Shown: positions 46,810 through 59,018 of the stretch, one piece after another
How positions within the stretch are numbered: the stretch's first letter is position 1
Layout of the letters: each line of letters starts with the position of its first letter
Assembly: GCA_030248225.1 (NCBI GenBank)
Contig: JASANE010020197.1
Span: 19,340 to 83,339, forward strand
Length of the DNA: 64,000 nucleotides
Origin: Trileptium ribeirensis
Taxonomy: Eukaryota > Nematoda > Enoplea > Enoplida > Thoracostomopsidae
Direction: 5' to 3'
Made by a program: the position numbers and the translations under genes
The notes under the pieces: generated by a model
Seen by the model: only the letters and a program-made list of their open reading frames with translations
What the model was told of the DNA's origin: nothing
Databases searched by the model: none

Positions 46810-47370
46810 TTAGTGTAGGATTCGTTTCACTGATCTTCCAGAGGCTACCTTGCGACCGATACTGTTACCAAAGAACGATTGCATCACGACACTCGTTCTC
46901 CGAGGAGCTCCCTAATTATCATTCTGGGATAAACCATGCAGTTTGTGGAGTGCGCCGTGAGGTGTGGGTACCACAAGGCGGCAACGCGGTTGGAAAGGTG
47001 GTTCGCGAGTGCCTATTTTGTCGGCGACATAAGGACAACGTTTGGTCTTCCAATGATGTCACCGCTGCGGCAACAACGCTTGTCACGATCTTGTTTATTG
47101 GACTAGAGTGTGTGGGCTTCGTCAACTTTTCTGTCAATGACACAACACAAAAATGTAAGTGTTCGTTTTCACCTGTGTGGCTATTCGGACTATGCACTTG
47201 CAGACGGACTGCTCTGTGCAATATCTTCTTCTGCACTAGACCACATGACTTTTCATAACAGAAAGAATTACCGTACACCCTCGCGCGCCCACGGGGAATA
47301 CCGATCCCCTGAAAGTTGTACTGATGTCCCTAAGGCTCCGGACACCCCTACCCCACCGCATAAATCTTAG
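46810..47370 (+). mobile_element. BEL/Pao-like integrase N-terminal zinc-finger relic
   Basis: ILLPKNDCITTLVLRGAP in one frame is followed, after a frameshift, by YHSGINHAVCGVRREVW and VPQGGNAVGKVVRECLFCRR. This has the His-x4-His and Cys-x2-Cys order and the R-x-x-x-W-x-P block of BEL/Pao integrases, which bind and insert the element's DNA. Downstream frames to 47370 show no catalytic core. Confidence 0.65.
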
Positions 47371-47930
47371 GTAGAATGTGCATTAATCAGATGAGATAGA
47401 CAAAAATTGGGTGTTATTAGCAAAAATGTAGGGAAAATTACAAAATTTGAGGACAAATTTGCAACAATTGGGAGAGGACTTTTAGCAGTATATGGTTCCA
47501 CAAGAATTTAAAAATTTCTTCTGTCTTATAAGTTCCCTAATGCCGACTCCCCGATCCCGCTAAAGGAGAAATTCCCACGCAGCAATCACTGTCCCGTTGT
47601 ATCATCGGAGCTCGCGTATTTATTGATTAAGGCCCTTACTAAAAAACATGTTTGAACAAACTTGAAAAAAATTTGCAGCAACGTCGTATTGCGGCTAGAT
47701 AGACGGGATTGAATATTCATGCACCTGCCACTGTTCTATCGTCGGTTTCTTAGAGCACATCGCAAAGCAGACGCATAACCGCGCACGTGCAAACGTGGGC
47801 AAAACTACTTAGTCTGCAATAGACTCCCAACGAAACGTACACTGTGACAAATATGTCAATGAAACGCTTTTAGATAGACTACAGCATGAAAAGTCAGTAA
47901 AAGCCTTGCGATGAGATTAAGATTTAGACT
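47371..47930. other. Unassigned sequence, nothing recognised
   Basis: AT-rich, with a weak AAAATTGGGNNNN periodicity near 47.40-47.48 kb that recalls the octamer satellite. Confidence 0.3.
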
Positions 47931-48140
47931 CCAATTTTCAGGAATTCTCTTTTTTCTGTTTTCCCGAATTTTGAGTTTCCTAATGTCCTATTACCATATT
48001 TCCAGATTTCTAATATTTCCTATTACCTAGTTGCTTTCCTTTCCAAATTTCCATTTCAGACTTACCAATTCACAATTACCTGCATTTCCAGATTTTCTGA
48101 TTATCACTTTTCCAATTTTGTTGCATTTTAGCAATTTCTC
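47931..48140 (-). repeat. Degenerate octamer-like tract in reverse orientation
   Basis: TTTCC, CCAATTTT and ATTTCC motifs (for example TTCCAAATTTCCATTTC) recur over about 200 bases. They resemble the complement of the 32 kb GGGAAATT satellite, but much diverged. Confidence 0.4.
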
Positions 48141-49818
48141 TATCTACTATGATAATTCGAGAATTTGCAAACTTTTAGGGTTTACTTTTTGTCCATGTGG
48201 CGCACAATGCAAATTTAAGGGCGTTATTAACTTAACTTATTTGTTTTAATTATGTTGAACCTTAAGTTATGATTTTGTGTTAGTTATGGTTCGTTCACTT
48301 TGCGAAGACCCTTAAGGAAATGTGTAATTGATACAAAATCTCTGTACGTGACTAGAGATTACCCGAAATTAATAGTTAAGATTTTAGAGCTCTTGCAGTG
48401 ACGTATATTTATTCATCAATACGCACACGGGAGCAAGCTGGGGTGGGTTCGGAGCACATTTCTTTGGTGCTCTATTTCTACAACCGATTTACCACGTTCC
48501 CATTCCCCACTTTGCTCAACAGATTTACGCCCTGGGTTAAGCAAAATACGATAAAATAAATAAATCGATGAAACTATTTTAACAGTTTTTAAGAAGTTGA
48601 CTTACATGCTAGATGCAAACTCGGTCCTGTGACTCGTGCTGCTACGAAAAGAAAGGTATGCCACATGTCACCGGTGGTGAAAATTGTCCAAGCAAAATGC
48701 AAAGGCTTTCAGATGTAACCTTCCGAGTCCCCTGCTCTAACGTGTTTACTTTTGTAACAATATAATGTCCCGCCCTTCTCCACTTTTTACGAACAAACGC
48801 TAAAAAAATAATTAAATGTGCAGAATACAATGACTATCAATGTGCGATCTGGCACATTTTGGTGCCCCGTCCAAGTTTCTAAAGTTTACGACGTCTTTGC
48901 TTCTGCATGATCAAGAGTGGAGGTTGATTTAAACTCTAAGGGTTTAAGATTTCTCCTGAAACTTATGTATATAACAGAATACATAAATATTTACCAGTGT
49001 CGCAAAACTATTATATTTCGTATCTTTACAAATGATATGCACACTTAATGATACTATTTGCGAATAAAAATCTTCGGCTTTTGCTGCGCTATTACGTTAG
49101 CTACATTTAATCAATGAAGTAACGTTTCTCAAGGATATGTAACATAGAATTGATGTACGTAATTGCCGCAGTTGTGTGGGGGAAACGTTCCTTATGATAC
49201 AATAATCACAAAACGTGTTTCAAGCTGTAGTTCCAATTTATTGTTTGATGTAACACTCGTATTCTTGAAGTCATCTAAGGAGTCTTTTCCCACTCCCGAT
49301 ATATTTCGGAAATCCAATATTAAAATGAACTTCCACGTTTTCGTTATATCGAAAACATTACTATTTTGTTAAAAATGATCGAATGAAGATAAAATCCACC
49401 AGCTTTGAAACTCTTTGGGAGCAATTTACTAATCAAATGAGCAGAATTTTTGCTTTTGTAGAAATCGGCACATTTCAAAAGTGGCGCTACTGCTGCTTTC
49501 TAATTTTCTGAAAAAGTTATGTCCATATTGAAGATTGCATATTTAGTCATTTAAAGCGCGTAGTATTTTTCTATATTTCATGAAAACGAAAGTACGTACT
49601 AATAAACATAGTACATAGTTTTTTATATACTCATACAATATTAAATTTGTAGATAAATTATACCCCTTCGTACAGGCGCGGGAACAATTTTAGGCTAGGA
49701 GACGGCAAGATTCTGTTAACGTGAACTTTATTAGTGTACAGTCTAAAGTATTTGTAAAAGCAAGGCAATTTGCCGTTGGCATTTAGTATTGTCTCAGTGG
49801 ACTAAGTAGGTGACAAAA
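48141..49818. other. Intergenic sequence upstream of the Aurora candidate start
   Basis: No coding, RNA or mobile-element motif is recognised. The promoter of the kinase gene would be expected at its right end if the exon at 49819 is real; no TATA box is evident. Confidence 0.35.
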
Positions 49819-49882
49819 ATGGCTTCTTCGAAAACAAGTAAAATCCAGGGGAGGGCGAAACAGCTTTTTCTCCCTGATTCAG
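49819..49882 (+). CDS. Candidate first coding exon of the Aurora-like kinase gene
   Basis: An ATG in a favourable context (CAAAAATGG) opens 21 codons plus one base (MASSKTSKIQGRAKQLFLPD, then S) up to a possible donor ATTCAG|GTGGTG. The one-base overhang fits the two-base start of the microexon at 50933. A second possible donor (AAACAG|GTATAA at 49923) would keep 35 codons and end in phase 0, joining directly to the exon at 58777. Basic, flexible N-termini are normal for Aurora kinases. Distance and short length make the assignment tentative. Confidence 0.35.
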
Positions 49883-49923
49883 GTGGTGGGGGCGAGGGCC
49901 ACATCACGTGGTTGCTTAAACAG

Positions 49924-52017
49924 GTATAATTTTGCAAAAAATTTCCCATCTGTTGGATTATAACTCTTCATCACATTGATAGATTTTCGCAATTATTTTT
50001 ATTCGAATCTTGTTTGCGTTTGCTGTGCTCTAGAGATTTCGGGCTTATAATTCTCACAAAATCGACACATTCGAGACTGGTTTCGGCCATTTGGGGTTAC
50101 CAAACACTTTAGGTTATAACCTGTGGCAGAGGCATCGGATAAAAAGTTAGACCGGACTCAATCATTTACCCATTTCATGCCCAGTTAATAGCAAAATTGT
50201 AACTAATCTACAATATGCTTTTGCTTATTATGTGCGCTCATTTAAGATGCAACCTGAGCGCTAAGGTGACATGCAAAATGAAGCTAAATTGTATGTATTT
50301 ACAAAAATCCAGTTTCAAGTTCTGAAGTAATAGATTATAGTGTTTGTAAGATAGTGTAAACTCATGACGCCCACCGGGATTAGCTGCCTTTTTGTAGTGC
50401 GGTGTAGCGTGATATATGGTATGTAAATAGACATATGAGCATATGGGGTCTCCACGTTTTTCGTCAAGTAAAAAGGGTAATATAGATACGTATATGGTAT
50501 GTAGATATAGCAGCGTCATTACATAATTAGGCTGTAGCCCATAAGCTGTAGCTTTTACGATACACAAAATTCCTATTTGTTTTTGCCACTATATTGATCA
50601 AAAGTACTTAGTATGATTTAGGGTAAGCTTTGATGATTTTTGGTAATCTACTCACAAATATTTAGCAATTGTTTGAATTATCGAGTTCAATGGTTAAGTT
50701 TTGTTTAGTTGATTATACCTACGAGACAAAGCTCTGCTTGTTATATTTTGCAAGTAAAAGCTGACAAGCTGAGTTCATGTGTGATCGTCCAGTTTTGCTG
50801 TAAACAAATATTGACTCATGTCTTCAATCAGAGCTAATGCAGTTATAGTCACAGACTAATGATTATTTAGATTTAAAAACACATATATATTTTCAGTATA
50901 TTCACATATATACTTTTGTAAAACGCCTTCAGATATGAATTCCACGCCAATGAGCTCGCAGGTAAGTTGTCTATAATTGAAAAATGCAATTTAAGTTGTA
51001 TTTGCTAGTATGTTTCAGTTGTATTAGTTGTTTAAGTTGAGATTTCTATTTTGTTACATATGTATGTTATTATGTTACTTCAAGCTAAATAATATGTTAG
51101 AAAATAAAAAACAACGTACCTCCCGTATACGACAGCAATTGCATTAAAATATATTCTAGATCCCTCTTGCTCCTTGCCACTCCTGCAGAATTCGAATATC
51201 GTTATTGGACCGTAGGATGCTTAGAATGCCTTATATTTCTGATTATGGATGAATTTGCTTAGACCCGATTTTTGTCCAAAGTTTATATCTTTTCCACACA
51301 CAGGAATCTTGTGTTCAATTTTGCCTTTGAATAATTTGTTGCAGGCTTGATGCGCCAATGTGTAACGGACTTGGGCTTAAGACGATGCTCTAACTAAAAC
51401 TTTTGATTGCGCACATATTAGGGGAAATTTAAAATATTCTGCAATGATTAGCCGGTGTGGTCCAGTGGAATTTTATTTTAATTGTCACGGCATGCAATAG
51501 GTATAGTTTATCAATCAGTTTACTTAATATGCAAATAGTATATACAATCAACAAATCAATCATTTGAAGCATATTTTAACCGTTCACTTGTCTTTGACTG
51601 CACAGACTATAAGGCCTCTAAACTATATAAGTGAGGTCGCTTAAATACGCAAGTTGAGTCCTGCTCAGAGTTTTCGCTTGATTTCTGCTAGCTCTTATCA
51701 CCCGCAAAAGGTAACCGTTTTGACAAGTGTTAGACCTATCTACTTGGCTTCTCCAAAATACCAAAGTTACACCTAGGCACACTCCCAGTTACTAAAAAGT
51801 AACTAGAGATTTCCAGAAGCTGGCGTCTCCACAGAACCAAAATTTTACATAGGGGCTTTGAGCTGGGGGACCACAACACCTGCCTGTTTTTGTGCATATT
51901 TATCGTTTAAGCACTGAAAATGTTTATTTCTGCAGGTTGTACTTCATTTTCAATAAGATTTTGTGGTAAATAGTGGAAATGTAAGCTTTGAAATTAAGTT
52001 TCGTTTTAAGATTTTTT
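49924..52017. other. Probable intron sequence of the kinase gene
   Basis: AT-rich, with no recognised features besides the microexon candidate. A minus frame at 50238-50567 has no support. Confidence 0.3.
50933..50961 (+). CDS. Candidate 29-base microexon of the Aurora-like kinase gene
   Basis: It lies between acceptor CGCCTTCAG and a consensus donor CGCAG|GTAAGT. Read with two leading bases it adds MNSTPMSSQ and ends in phase 0, matching the exon at 58777. It also contains its own ATG, so it could be a first coding exon. Very short exons occur by chance; the strong donor is the main support. Confidence 0.35.
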
Positions 52018-52033
52018 TGTTAGGACGATCATT

Positions 52034-53851
52034 AGCGTGTATCGAATAGTCAGGCAAATGCAAAAAGATCGTAAAGACATGAATGGACATTTGTTGTTGA
52101 AGGACGAATCCGCCATGGAACGCTGGAGATCATATTCTAGTAGCCTGTTGAACGTCTCACGTCCCTATACCATTGACGAAGTCGAAAAGGTAGAAGGTCC
52201 AATCAAGCTATTCGAAACAAGTGAAGTCGGCGAAGTGCTTAAAGTAATGAAACCCCGTAAGGCAGGTGGCCCAAGTGGTGTAGTAGTGATGTGTCTCACA
52301 GATACTGACAAACTTACTGTACTCCTTAACAATGCATCAGCTCACGGCCCGCGGCAAGGTTGGAGTACAAGTAATATCATATACAGCTACAAGGGAATAG
52401 GGGATGCATTAGAGTGTGGTTCATATAGAGGCATTTGTTTACTTGAACACGGAATGAAGCTATACGAACGTTTACTGGAAAAGCGCCTGAGGGACATCGT
52501 AAACATTGGACCGGCGCAATGCGGTTTCATGCCCGGTAGAAGCACAACAGACGCCATATTTTTCTTTCACCAACTGCAGGAAAAAGCTCTGTGTAAAGGC
52601 AAAAAGCTATGGCATGCGTCCGTCGATCTAGAAAAGGCGTTTGATTGAATTCACAAGGGCCGTAGTCGAATGGTCTCTTCGTAAACAATATGTACCTGAA
52701 CGGTTGGTCCAAAAGGTCATGGAACTCTACACGTGCTCCACCTCGAAGATTAAAGGGACATCATCAGCGTCAGAGGCGTTTGGTATAACGGTTGGAGTGC
52801 ACCAAGGATCTGCACTTAGCCCTCTACATTTTGGAGCTGTTATGCAAGAAGTAAATCAAGTGTCTGGCTGGGAAGTACTATTCGCTGATGATCTTGTCAT
52901 CACAGCCAGCTCAAAGCAGGAGCTTGAAACTCGGCTATGTGTATGGTGTGAAAACCTAGAATCAAAAGGTTTCTATGTAAATAGTGGCAAGACGAAAGTA
53001 ATGCTTACTGGTGGTGAAGGCAGAACCGTTGAATCAGGCGCCTATCCTTGCGGATACTGCAGTCGATTCGTGGGCTCAAATTCCATCCAATGTAGCAGAT
53101 ACACAAAGTGGATCCACAAAAGCTGCGCTGGTCTACGTACCATTCCATTAAGAAACACAAATTTTGTTTGCAGGCGGTGCGACCATGAACCGGTAAATAA
53201 TCCATCATTTTTAAATATTGACTATAGGCGGTTTGAGATCCAAGACTCATTTACATAGCTAGGCGACCGCGTTGACTTCAAAAACGACGCGCGAAGACCG
53301 TTGAGAGTACCAGTTCAAGCCCCATGGGCAAAATGGAAAGAATTAGCAAGCCTTCTTCTGAACAAGAGCTTGCCACTAAAGCTACGTTGTACAGTCTTCG
53401 CCAACTGTGTTCGGTCGGTTCTTATGTACGCTTCGGAAACATGGGCACTAGCCGCAGAGACTTCACGTTGGCTCACTAGCAACGATATGCGAATGATCCG
53501 ATGGATGGCTGGTGTAAGGTGGGAGGATCGTTTATCCAACAACGAAGTACTGACAATGGCTTGTCTAAATCATATATTAAAAGAAACCGCCAAATCACGA
53601 CTGCGGTGGTTCGGCCATACTCAGCGTGTGAAATCAGGGCTCATTCCCACAATAAACGACGTGCGGTTCAACGGACCGGCACGAAAGGGGCGACATAAGA
53701 AGCGGTCACTAGATTTGGTTACAGAGGACATGACGTTACATCTCATACAAGCGGATGCCATAGACAGGGTCAAGTGGAGGAATGCTATTCGATCATGGTG
53801 TAGTCGAACCCATGACAACGTGGTACAACGACTATCAATGGATGATGATGA
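52034..53851 (+). mobile_element. 5'-truncated non-LTR retrotransposon with 16-bp target-site duplication
   Basis: It encodes RT in plus orientation: KPRKAGGPSGVV, CGSYRGICLLEHGMKLYERL, FMPGRSTTDAIFF and VDLEKAFD (52622-52645), then HQGSALSPL and the polymerase box L-F-A-D-D (FADD at 52881-52892). A Cys/His zinc-finger-like part (YPCGYC to VCRRC, about 53041-53190) and a C-terminal domain (YASETWAL, RLRWFGHTQR) follow. It has a frameshift after KAFD and a TAG at 53256-53258. TGTTAGGACGATCATT flanks it at 52018-52033 and 53852-53867. The 3' tail is (ATG)n, not poly(A). Confidence 0.9.
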
Positions 53852-54384
53852 TGTTAGGACGATCATTTTTGGTGTGTCCTGAAAATACCTGGAGGATGCT
53901 ATGGGCATGACCTGGGAAGCTCGAAAATCCACGGGGGCCCTCTGTTGAGATACCAGTAGAAGTACCCCGAGAACGGGTCTCTCTATCGGACTAAAGTAGT
54001 ACCTGGGGGGCATTTAGTAGACTATCCGTGCTCCAACCTAGGGGAACCAGATATACCTATATAAGAAAATTCGCCACCCACCCCAGGTTAGCTGGATGGA
54101 AACCGCTCTCCCTTCTTGAGCTCAAAGTTAACAACATATGGAACATAATAGCCTGCAGCGGAATCACTATTTACAGCTACATAGAGAATGAATAGCTCTA
54201 CAGAATGACATCCTGCACGCCTATCTTGCTAGAGATATTACTATTTTCATCTGGACTTTCCATTCGCTGAAAATTTTTGATTTACCTTTGACCCGGATCA
54301 ATGACGATCTACCCGGAGACATCACTGCAGCAACCCGGAAGCCGTCATATTGAAACACGACTGTTGTTTCAGTTATTGACTACT

Positions 54385-56620
54385 CTATAAGCAAATGAAT
54401 AACGAGCAGTCTAGGCGAGGATGGAGCTTTGGTCGTAGTTTATACATATAGCCTCGAAGACGATCGTCAATGTTACATTCGAACCATGAAGTAACAGAGA
54501 AATCCACGCGGCCTTGAATAGCGTTATACAGCAGAATAAGATCAGCACGAAGACGGCGAATTTCAAGAGTTTTCAATCCGAGAACTCGCAAATGATTGTC
54601 GTATGAAAGTTCAGCAAGACCCGGCACAAATTTAGTAGGTCGTCGTTGTACCCGCTCAATGAGTTTAATGTCCTTCTAATAATGAGGGCACCATGCACTA
54701 GATGCATACTCTATATGTGAGCGTATGAGCGAGCAATATAGTTTTAAGAAGATATTTTTATTAAATGTTTTAAATGACCGTCTCATACACCACATGACAT
54801 ACTTTGCACGGCGGACCACATCTGAACAGTGTTGTGATGATTTAAGATCCTAAGTAATAATAACGCCAAGGTCTTTTTTTGCAACTTTTGTATCAATTGG
54901 TTCACCGTCAAGGGAGTAAGTTTGGCATTGGTTGTTTCTGCCAAAGTGAAGACAGTACTATTATTATGGATGGAGAAAGACATACAGAACATGTTTGCTC
55001 GTGCACAAAAAGCGTCAATATCAGCTCGCAAATCAATTATGTCAAAATGAGTCAATGAGCTACCTATGTGTGTGTAATCTGCGGAATAATTTGGAATCGT
55101 CAGCAAACTTTCTGATACCGGCAGCGACACAATTATCGACGTCGTTGAAATAAATCAAAAAGAGAACAGCGCCTAGTACCGTCTCCTGCGGCACCCCGCC
55201 TTTGACCGGACACCATTCAGATTTATGGCCATTAAGAACGACTACTTGACGACGACCACTAAGAAATGCCGTAAACCATCACAGCACGTTGCCATTTATA
55301 CCGTGCGCTTCTTGTTTTATTAGTAATCTGTGTTGAAGTACTCAGTCGAACGCCTTCTTTAGGTCAAAGTATATAGCATCGACATAGTCTCCATCATTAA
55401 CTACTTGAATCACCCATTGTAGCTTATCAATTGCATAGCATGAGCGAAGCGAAACTATGTTTTATGCTGTAAGTCATTGATAGTTAGATGCTTTATAATG
55501 TGATCCCTTACTATTGACTCCATTATTTTTGATATACCTGGAGATAAGATGACACGTCTATTATTATTAACAACAAATCTACGTCCTTTTTTAAAAATCG
55601 GTGTATATAATCAGTGCTGATTAGACGGATTGTCCAATTAGACGGAACATAGCTGGACTGCATGGAAACGTTAAAAAGCTTGGTAAAGTTAGGACATAAT
55701 ATGTCTCTACATCCGAAGAGAATGTAATTTTGGATCATGTCAATGCCAGTGGCAGCAAATTTTTTTGTTACTTTCAGTTTATTACAAAAAACTTACTCAG
55801 CAAATATTACTTATATCATCAAGCTTGTTTACAGTTACACATTGCCGTTGAGGTATATTATTGGTGTATTCATCAACAAAAACTGATGAAAAGTAATAAT
55901 TAAATATAGTTGCACAGTCATAGTCAGATGCTGTAAGTGACGCGTCATGCAAACTGAGAGGCCTTACGCCGGGTTGTGCTTTGATCTGTCAACATACAAC
56001 CAAAACGAGTTGAATAGCTGTTTTGTTTATATTATTTGCTATAATGCTTAGTTGCCTGCCGTTTGTGCTACCTCCGCGGCAGCTTTCTATTGTTCACAAT
56101 CTACCATCACACGTGTTCTTGAATATCTGCGATACTGTGTTTTCTGATAAGAATAAGTCAATTGATAAGCACGATAGTCCCATTTGGGTTTCCAAGAATG
56201 GTTACGCGATACTCGGGGTACGAATTGACGAGTGGCTTCCTATATAGCAGCTTTAATGTTGGAACACGTAATGTCACTGTCGGTGTGTATCGAAGATGGT
56301 ATATTAGTTTGCAAAAATAAACGAAAGCGAAATTAAGTCGTGCCATGTCATATGATTCAGACCTGATGTGACTACAAATAATGTTAAAATTCATAGTGGC
56401 ATGGTCACTAATACCCAGTCCAGCTGAAACAGATAGATTGCCCAGGATGTTGGGTTGGTTAGTGAAGACAAAATCGAGGATATTATTATGGCGAGTTGGA
56501 CTGTTGACGTGTTGAGCTAATCAGGCATCAGCACATGCTGAAACATTCGTCACAACTGGATGGCCAGTTACAATCTACCCAATTTATATCCTTATAATTG
56601 TGGGTTCTGAGCAGTATGAC
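54385..56620 (-). mobile_element. CR1-like non-LTR retrotransposon relic (endonuclease to RT end)
   Basis: Reading leftward: endonuclease end NNILDFVFTNQPNILGN and LGISDHATMNF (about 56490-56390), a linker with FNYYFSSVFVDEYTN (about 55900), RT pieces (KKAFD near 55345, KFADDSKLF near 55100), then the C-terminal ERVQRRPTKFVPGLAELSY and GLKTLEIRRLRADLI (about 54670-54540). Frames are broken repeatedly. The order is that of CR1/L2 ORF2, which nicks target DNA and copies RNA into it. This copy is inactive and lies in the kinase gene's presumed intron. Confidence 0.82.
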
Positions 56621-56624
56621 GTGG

Positions 56625-56990
56625 TAGCGTGGCCGAGTGGTTAGAGCGCCTGCTTCATAATCGTAAAGTCAGGAGTTCGAATCCAGTAGTCGCGCTAATC
56701 TCCTTGGGCAAGGGACTCAGCCACATATGCTTCGCAGTACCTATGCGTTAAACAGGTACTAGACTTTGGTCTAGGCGGATAAGATGATGGGTGGTGCAAT
56801 GGGCAATCATCATGGCCAGCCTACACACAATGCTTCGGCATAATAACCCGGATTGTCACCTAGTGCCAATCCCATGTTTATCCGAGGAATATGACTGATT
56901 TGTTGTAAAGTGTTCCTAAGCTGGATATGACGGAGCATAAAGTAGAACTAAGCACAAAAGTATTACTAGTGCTCTATAGGCACAGCAAAT
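56625..56990 (+). mobile_element. tRNA-Met-like SINE
   Basis: The 73-base head (56625-56697) has a perfect A box TGGCCGAGTGG (56630-56640), a CAT anticodon context (TTCATAATC) and a B box GTTCGAATCC (56675-56684). The acceptor stem pairs TAGCGTG with CGCGCTA, one pair being G-T. The anticodon and T stems pair poorly, so it is not a working tRNA. A body of about 300 bases follows. RNA polymerase III transcription is the expected route for SINEs. Confidence 0.65.
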
Positions 56991-57679
56991 AATAGTTTAT
57001 CCACCAATACTAGGAAATGAAGCTTCTACAAATTCAGCGTAACCTTTGGTGTCAATAAAAATGCTAATGGCTGTAAACATTGTTTTATTAAAATAAGGAC
57101 TTCACCGCAACGTCCGTGAGGGCGATCTCCACGAAATAATACATACCCTGGAGGCAATCAGCTCACTATCAGGTATAAAGTCATGCCCCATGTTTCTGTA
57201 TCAGTAATTTCGTCGGGTGCTGAGGAACTGTAGCCTGTCCCGCCAATAAAATATATAAATATGTCACGTTTATTCATAATGGAACGTGCGTTGAATAACA
57301 AACAATTTAAATATGTACAAAATGCACTACGACTATTTGCAAGGTTGTTATTTTTATTTTTTACTGACAATTTTCCAAAATGTTTTTGAAAAAATGACCT
57401 CCAAAAAGTTTTTTTGCCAGAGGTCATAAACCGAGGGCGCCCTGTTTTCGCCAGGGGCAGTTTTTCAAGAGACAACGGTTAAAAATCGTAATTTTTGGCT
57501 TCTGGACGGAATTTTGTAACAAATTGTGATCAAATTTTATGTATATACATTGGTGTGTTTTTACCGAGTGGAAAAATCTATCAAGAGGTGATGAACTCTG
57601 AGGAGCGCAAAATTTTGTGAGGGAGCACGAACCGGGCGGCAACTGCAATGGAAAATGTCGAAGTATATATATATATTGA
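56991..57679. other. Presumed intron sequence, nothing recognised
   Basis: Open frames on the minus strand (57158-57475, 57424-57648) lack splice and domain support. Confidence 0.3.
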
Positions 57680-58440
57680 TATTGCCATTAAATTACCAAA
57701 GGAATCCTGAATTGCTTTACAAAATGATACCCAAACATCTATACACTTGGATCATTGCGGAGATATTACTATTTTCGTGTATTTTGGTTCCTAGTAGTCT
57801 ATTTAAAAACCTTTTTTTAGCCTAGACGAGACGTGCAGCATAAATAATGACAATAGCAGCACAATATTTGCAGCTGCATGGAGGACGAATTGCTTTACAA
57901 AATGAGACTAAAACAATCGTTGAGTGGATGAATTGCTTTGGAAAATGAGACCGACAACATCAGGTCGTGTGGTTGCAGAGATATCATTTTCGTTTATATA
58001 TTTTGGGTCCCATGGCCGCATTGAAAAACCATTTTTGACACAACCTTTTAACGTATCACTTGTCTCATCGCCTAGGCGGCGAACTCTGAGGGTTGATTAT
58101 GTAATATAGAAAAACGTACTCAGCTATATTGAGCATCGACTTACAAATTTAATCTAATATCAGCCATATTACTGGAATAGTTCAGGATATACACGTGCAA
58201 TTAGAAACTCACAACGTGCACCTGCATGAAGGATGAATTGCCCTACAAAATGTTACCAATAACACTCATACGTATATCTCGAATCGCTACTGATATATTG
58301 CCGTTTCCTTGTATTTGGCGTCTCATAAGTCTATTAAAAAATCATTTTAATCCAACCTCGAACCTGTTACGCAGTTTACCGATTGGCGTTGCCGGATTGC
58401 CGATTCTCTCTTTTTTGCCATTTTTGGTCTCATGATCCCA
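57680..58440 (+). repeat. Tandem ~165-bp repeat array, second location
   Basis: The units share GAATTGCTTTACAAAATGA, GAGATATCATTTTCGT, TATATTTTGGGTCCCATGG and GCAGCTGCATGGAGG with the array at 2.1-2.65 kb, in the same orientation. About four units, diverged. Confidence 0.6.
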
Positions 58441-58776
58441 CTACAATCTCCTTTGTGACTCAAATTCTGTATTTTCAAAAAAGGTACATAGGTAGCAAAA
58501 CTTTATATACAATGTTATAGGGCATTGCTTGCACAACAAAATGAGCTGATTTGACTCAGATACCGGCTCGCATTTTCGGGGGGAATGTTGAAATCGGGCT
58601 TCGCACCCAACTAATCTTTCAAACGAGCCATGCTTCGAATAAATCTGTACAGCCGAAGTGTGGATTATGTGTGTCGTTATAAAAACTCTCATGGCGGACA
58701 TCGTCAATTTCACCACCATATACGGCCAGTAAGAAATCTTCTCTTCGCTCGTTTCACTCGGTAAATATTGTTTAAG

Positions 58777-59018
58777 AAACCACACGTCATACCGCAAATA
58801 ATCTTTACCGTTGACCACTGTAGTGTTGATAATAAAGAAAATATGCCCGTCGAGAAGGACACTGAAGACACCACAAGTGGTATGCCAACGAAAGATAAAA
58901 CGGCGAAGACGTTAACCGGAGCAGGAAACAGCGACGCAAATCCATCGTCCGAACCAGCCGGCAGTAGCATCAGCACTAGCCATAGTGCCGCTGCTAAATG
59001 TAGCAACGAAAAAGGAAG
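58777..59018 (+). CDS. Aurora-family kinase, N-terminal regulatory exon with KEN box
   Basis: A 242-base exon after acceptor TGTTTAAG (with a TCTTCTCTTCGCTCG tract upstream), ending at donor AAGGAAG|GTACAG. It encodes about 80 residues of disordered, Ser/Thr/Asp-rich protein with K-E-N at 58834-58842 (SVDNKENMPVEKD). A KEN box near the N-terminus is typical of Aurora A, where it is linked to APC/C-dependent destruction. The exon ends with two bases that join the kinase exon at 61959 in phase, making an Arg codon. An alternative acceptor (CCACTGTAG at 58823) would shorten it by 47 bases and need another upstream phase. Confidence 0.72.

Noticed and set aside
49883..49923. Longer form of the Aurora candidate first exon
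   Set aside because: Not excluded, but joining it to the microexon gives an immediate stop; it works only if that microexon is skipped.
56625..56697. Functional tRNA-Met gene
   Set aside because: Anticodon and T stems pair poorly even though the acceptor stem and promoter boxes are good.
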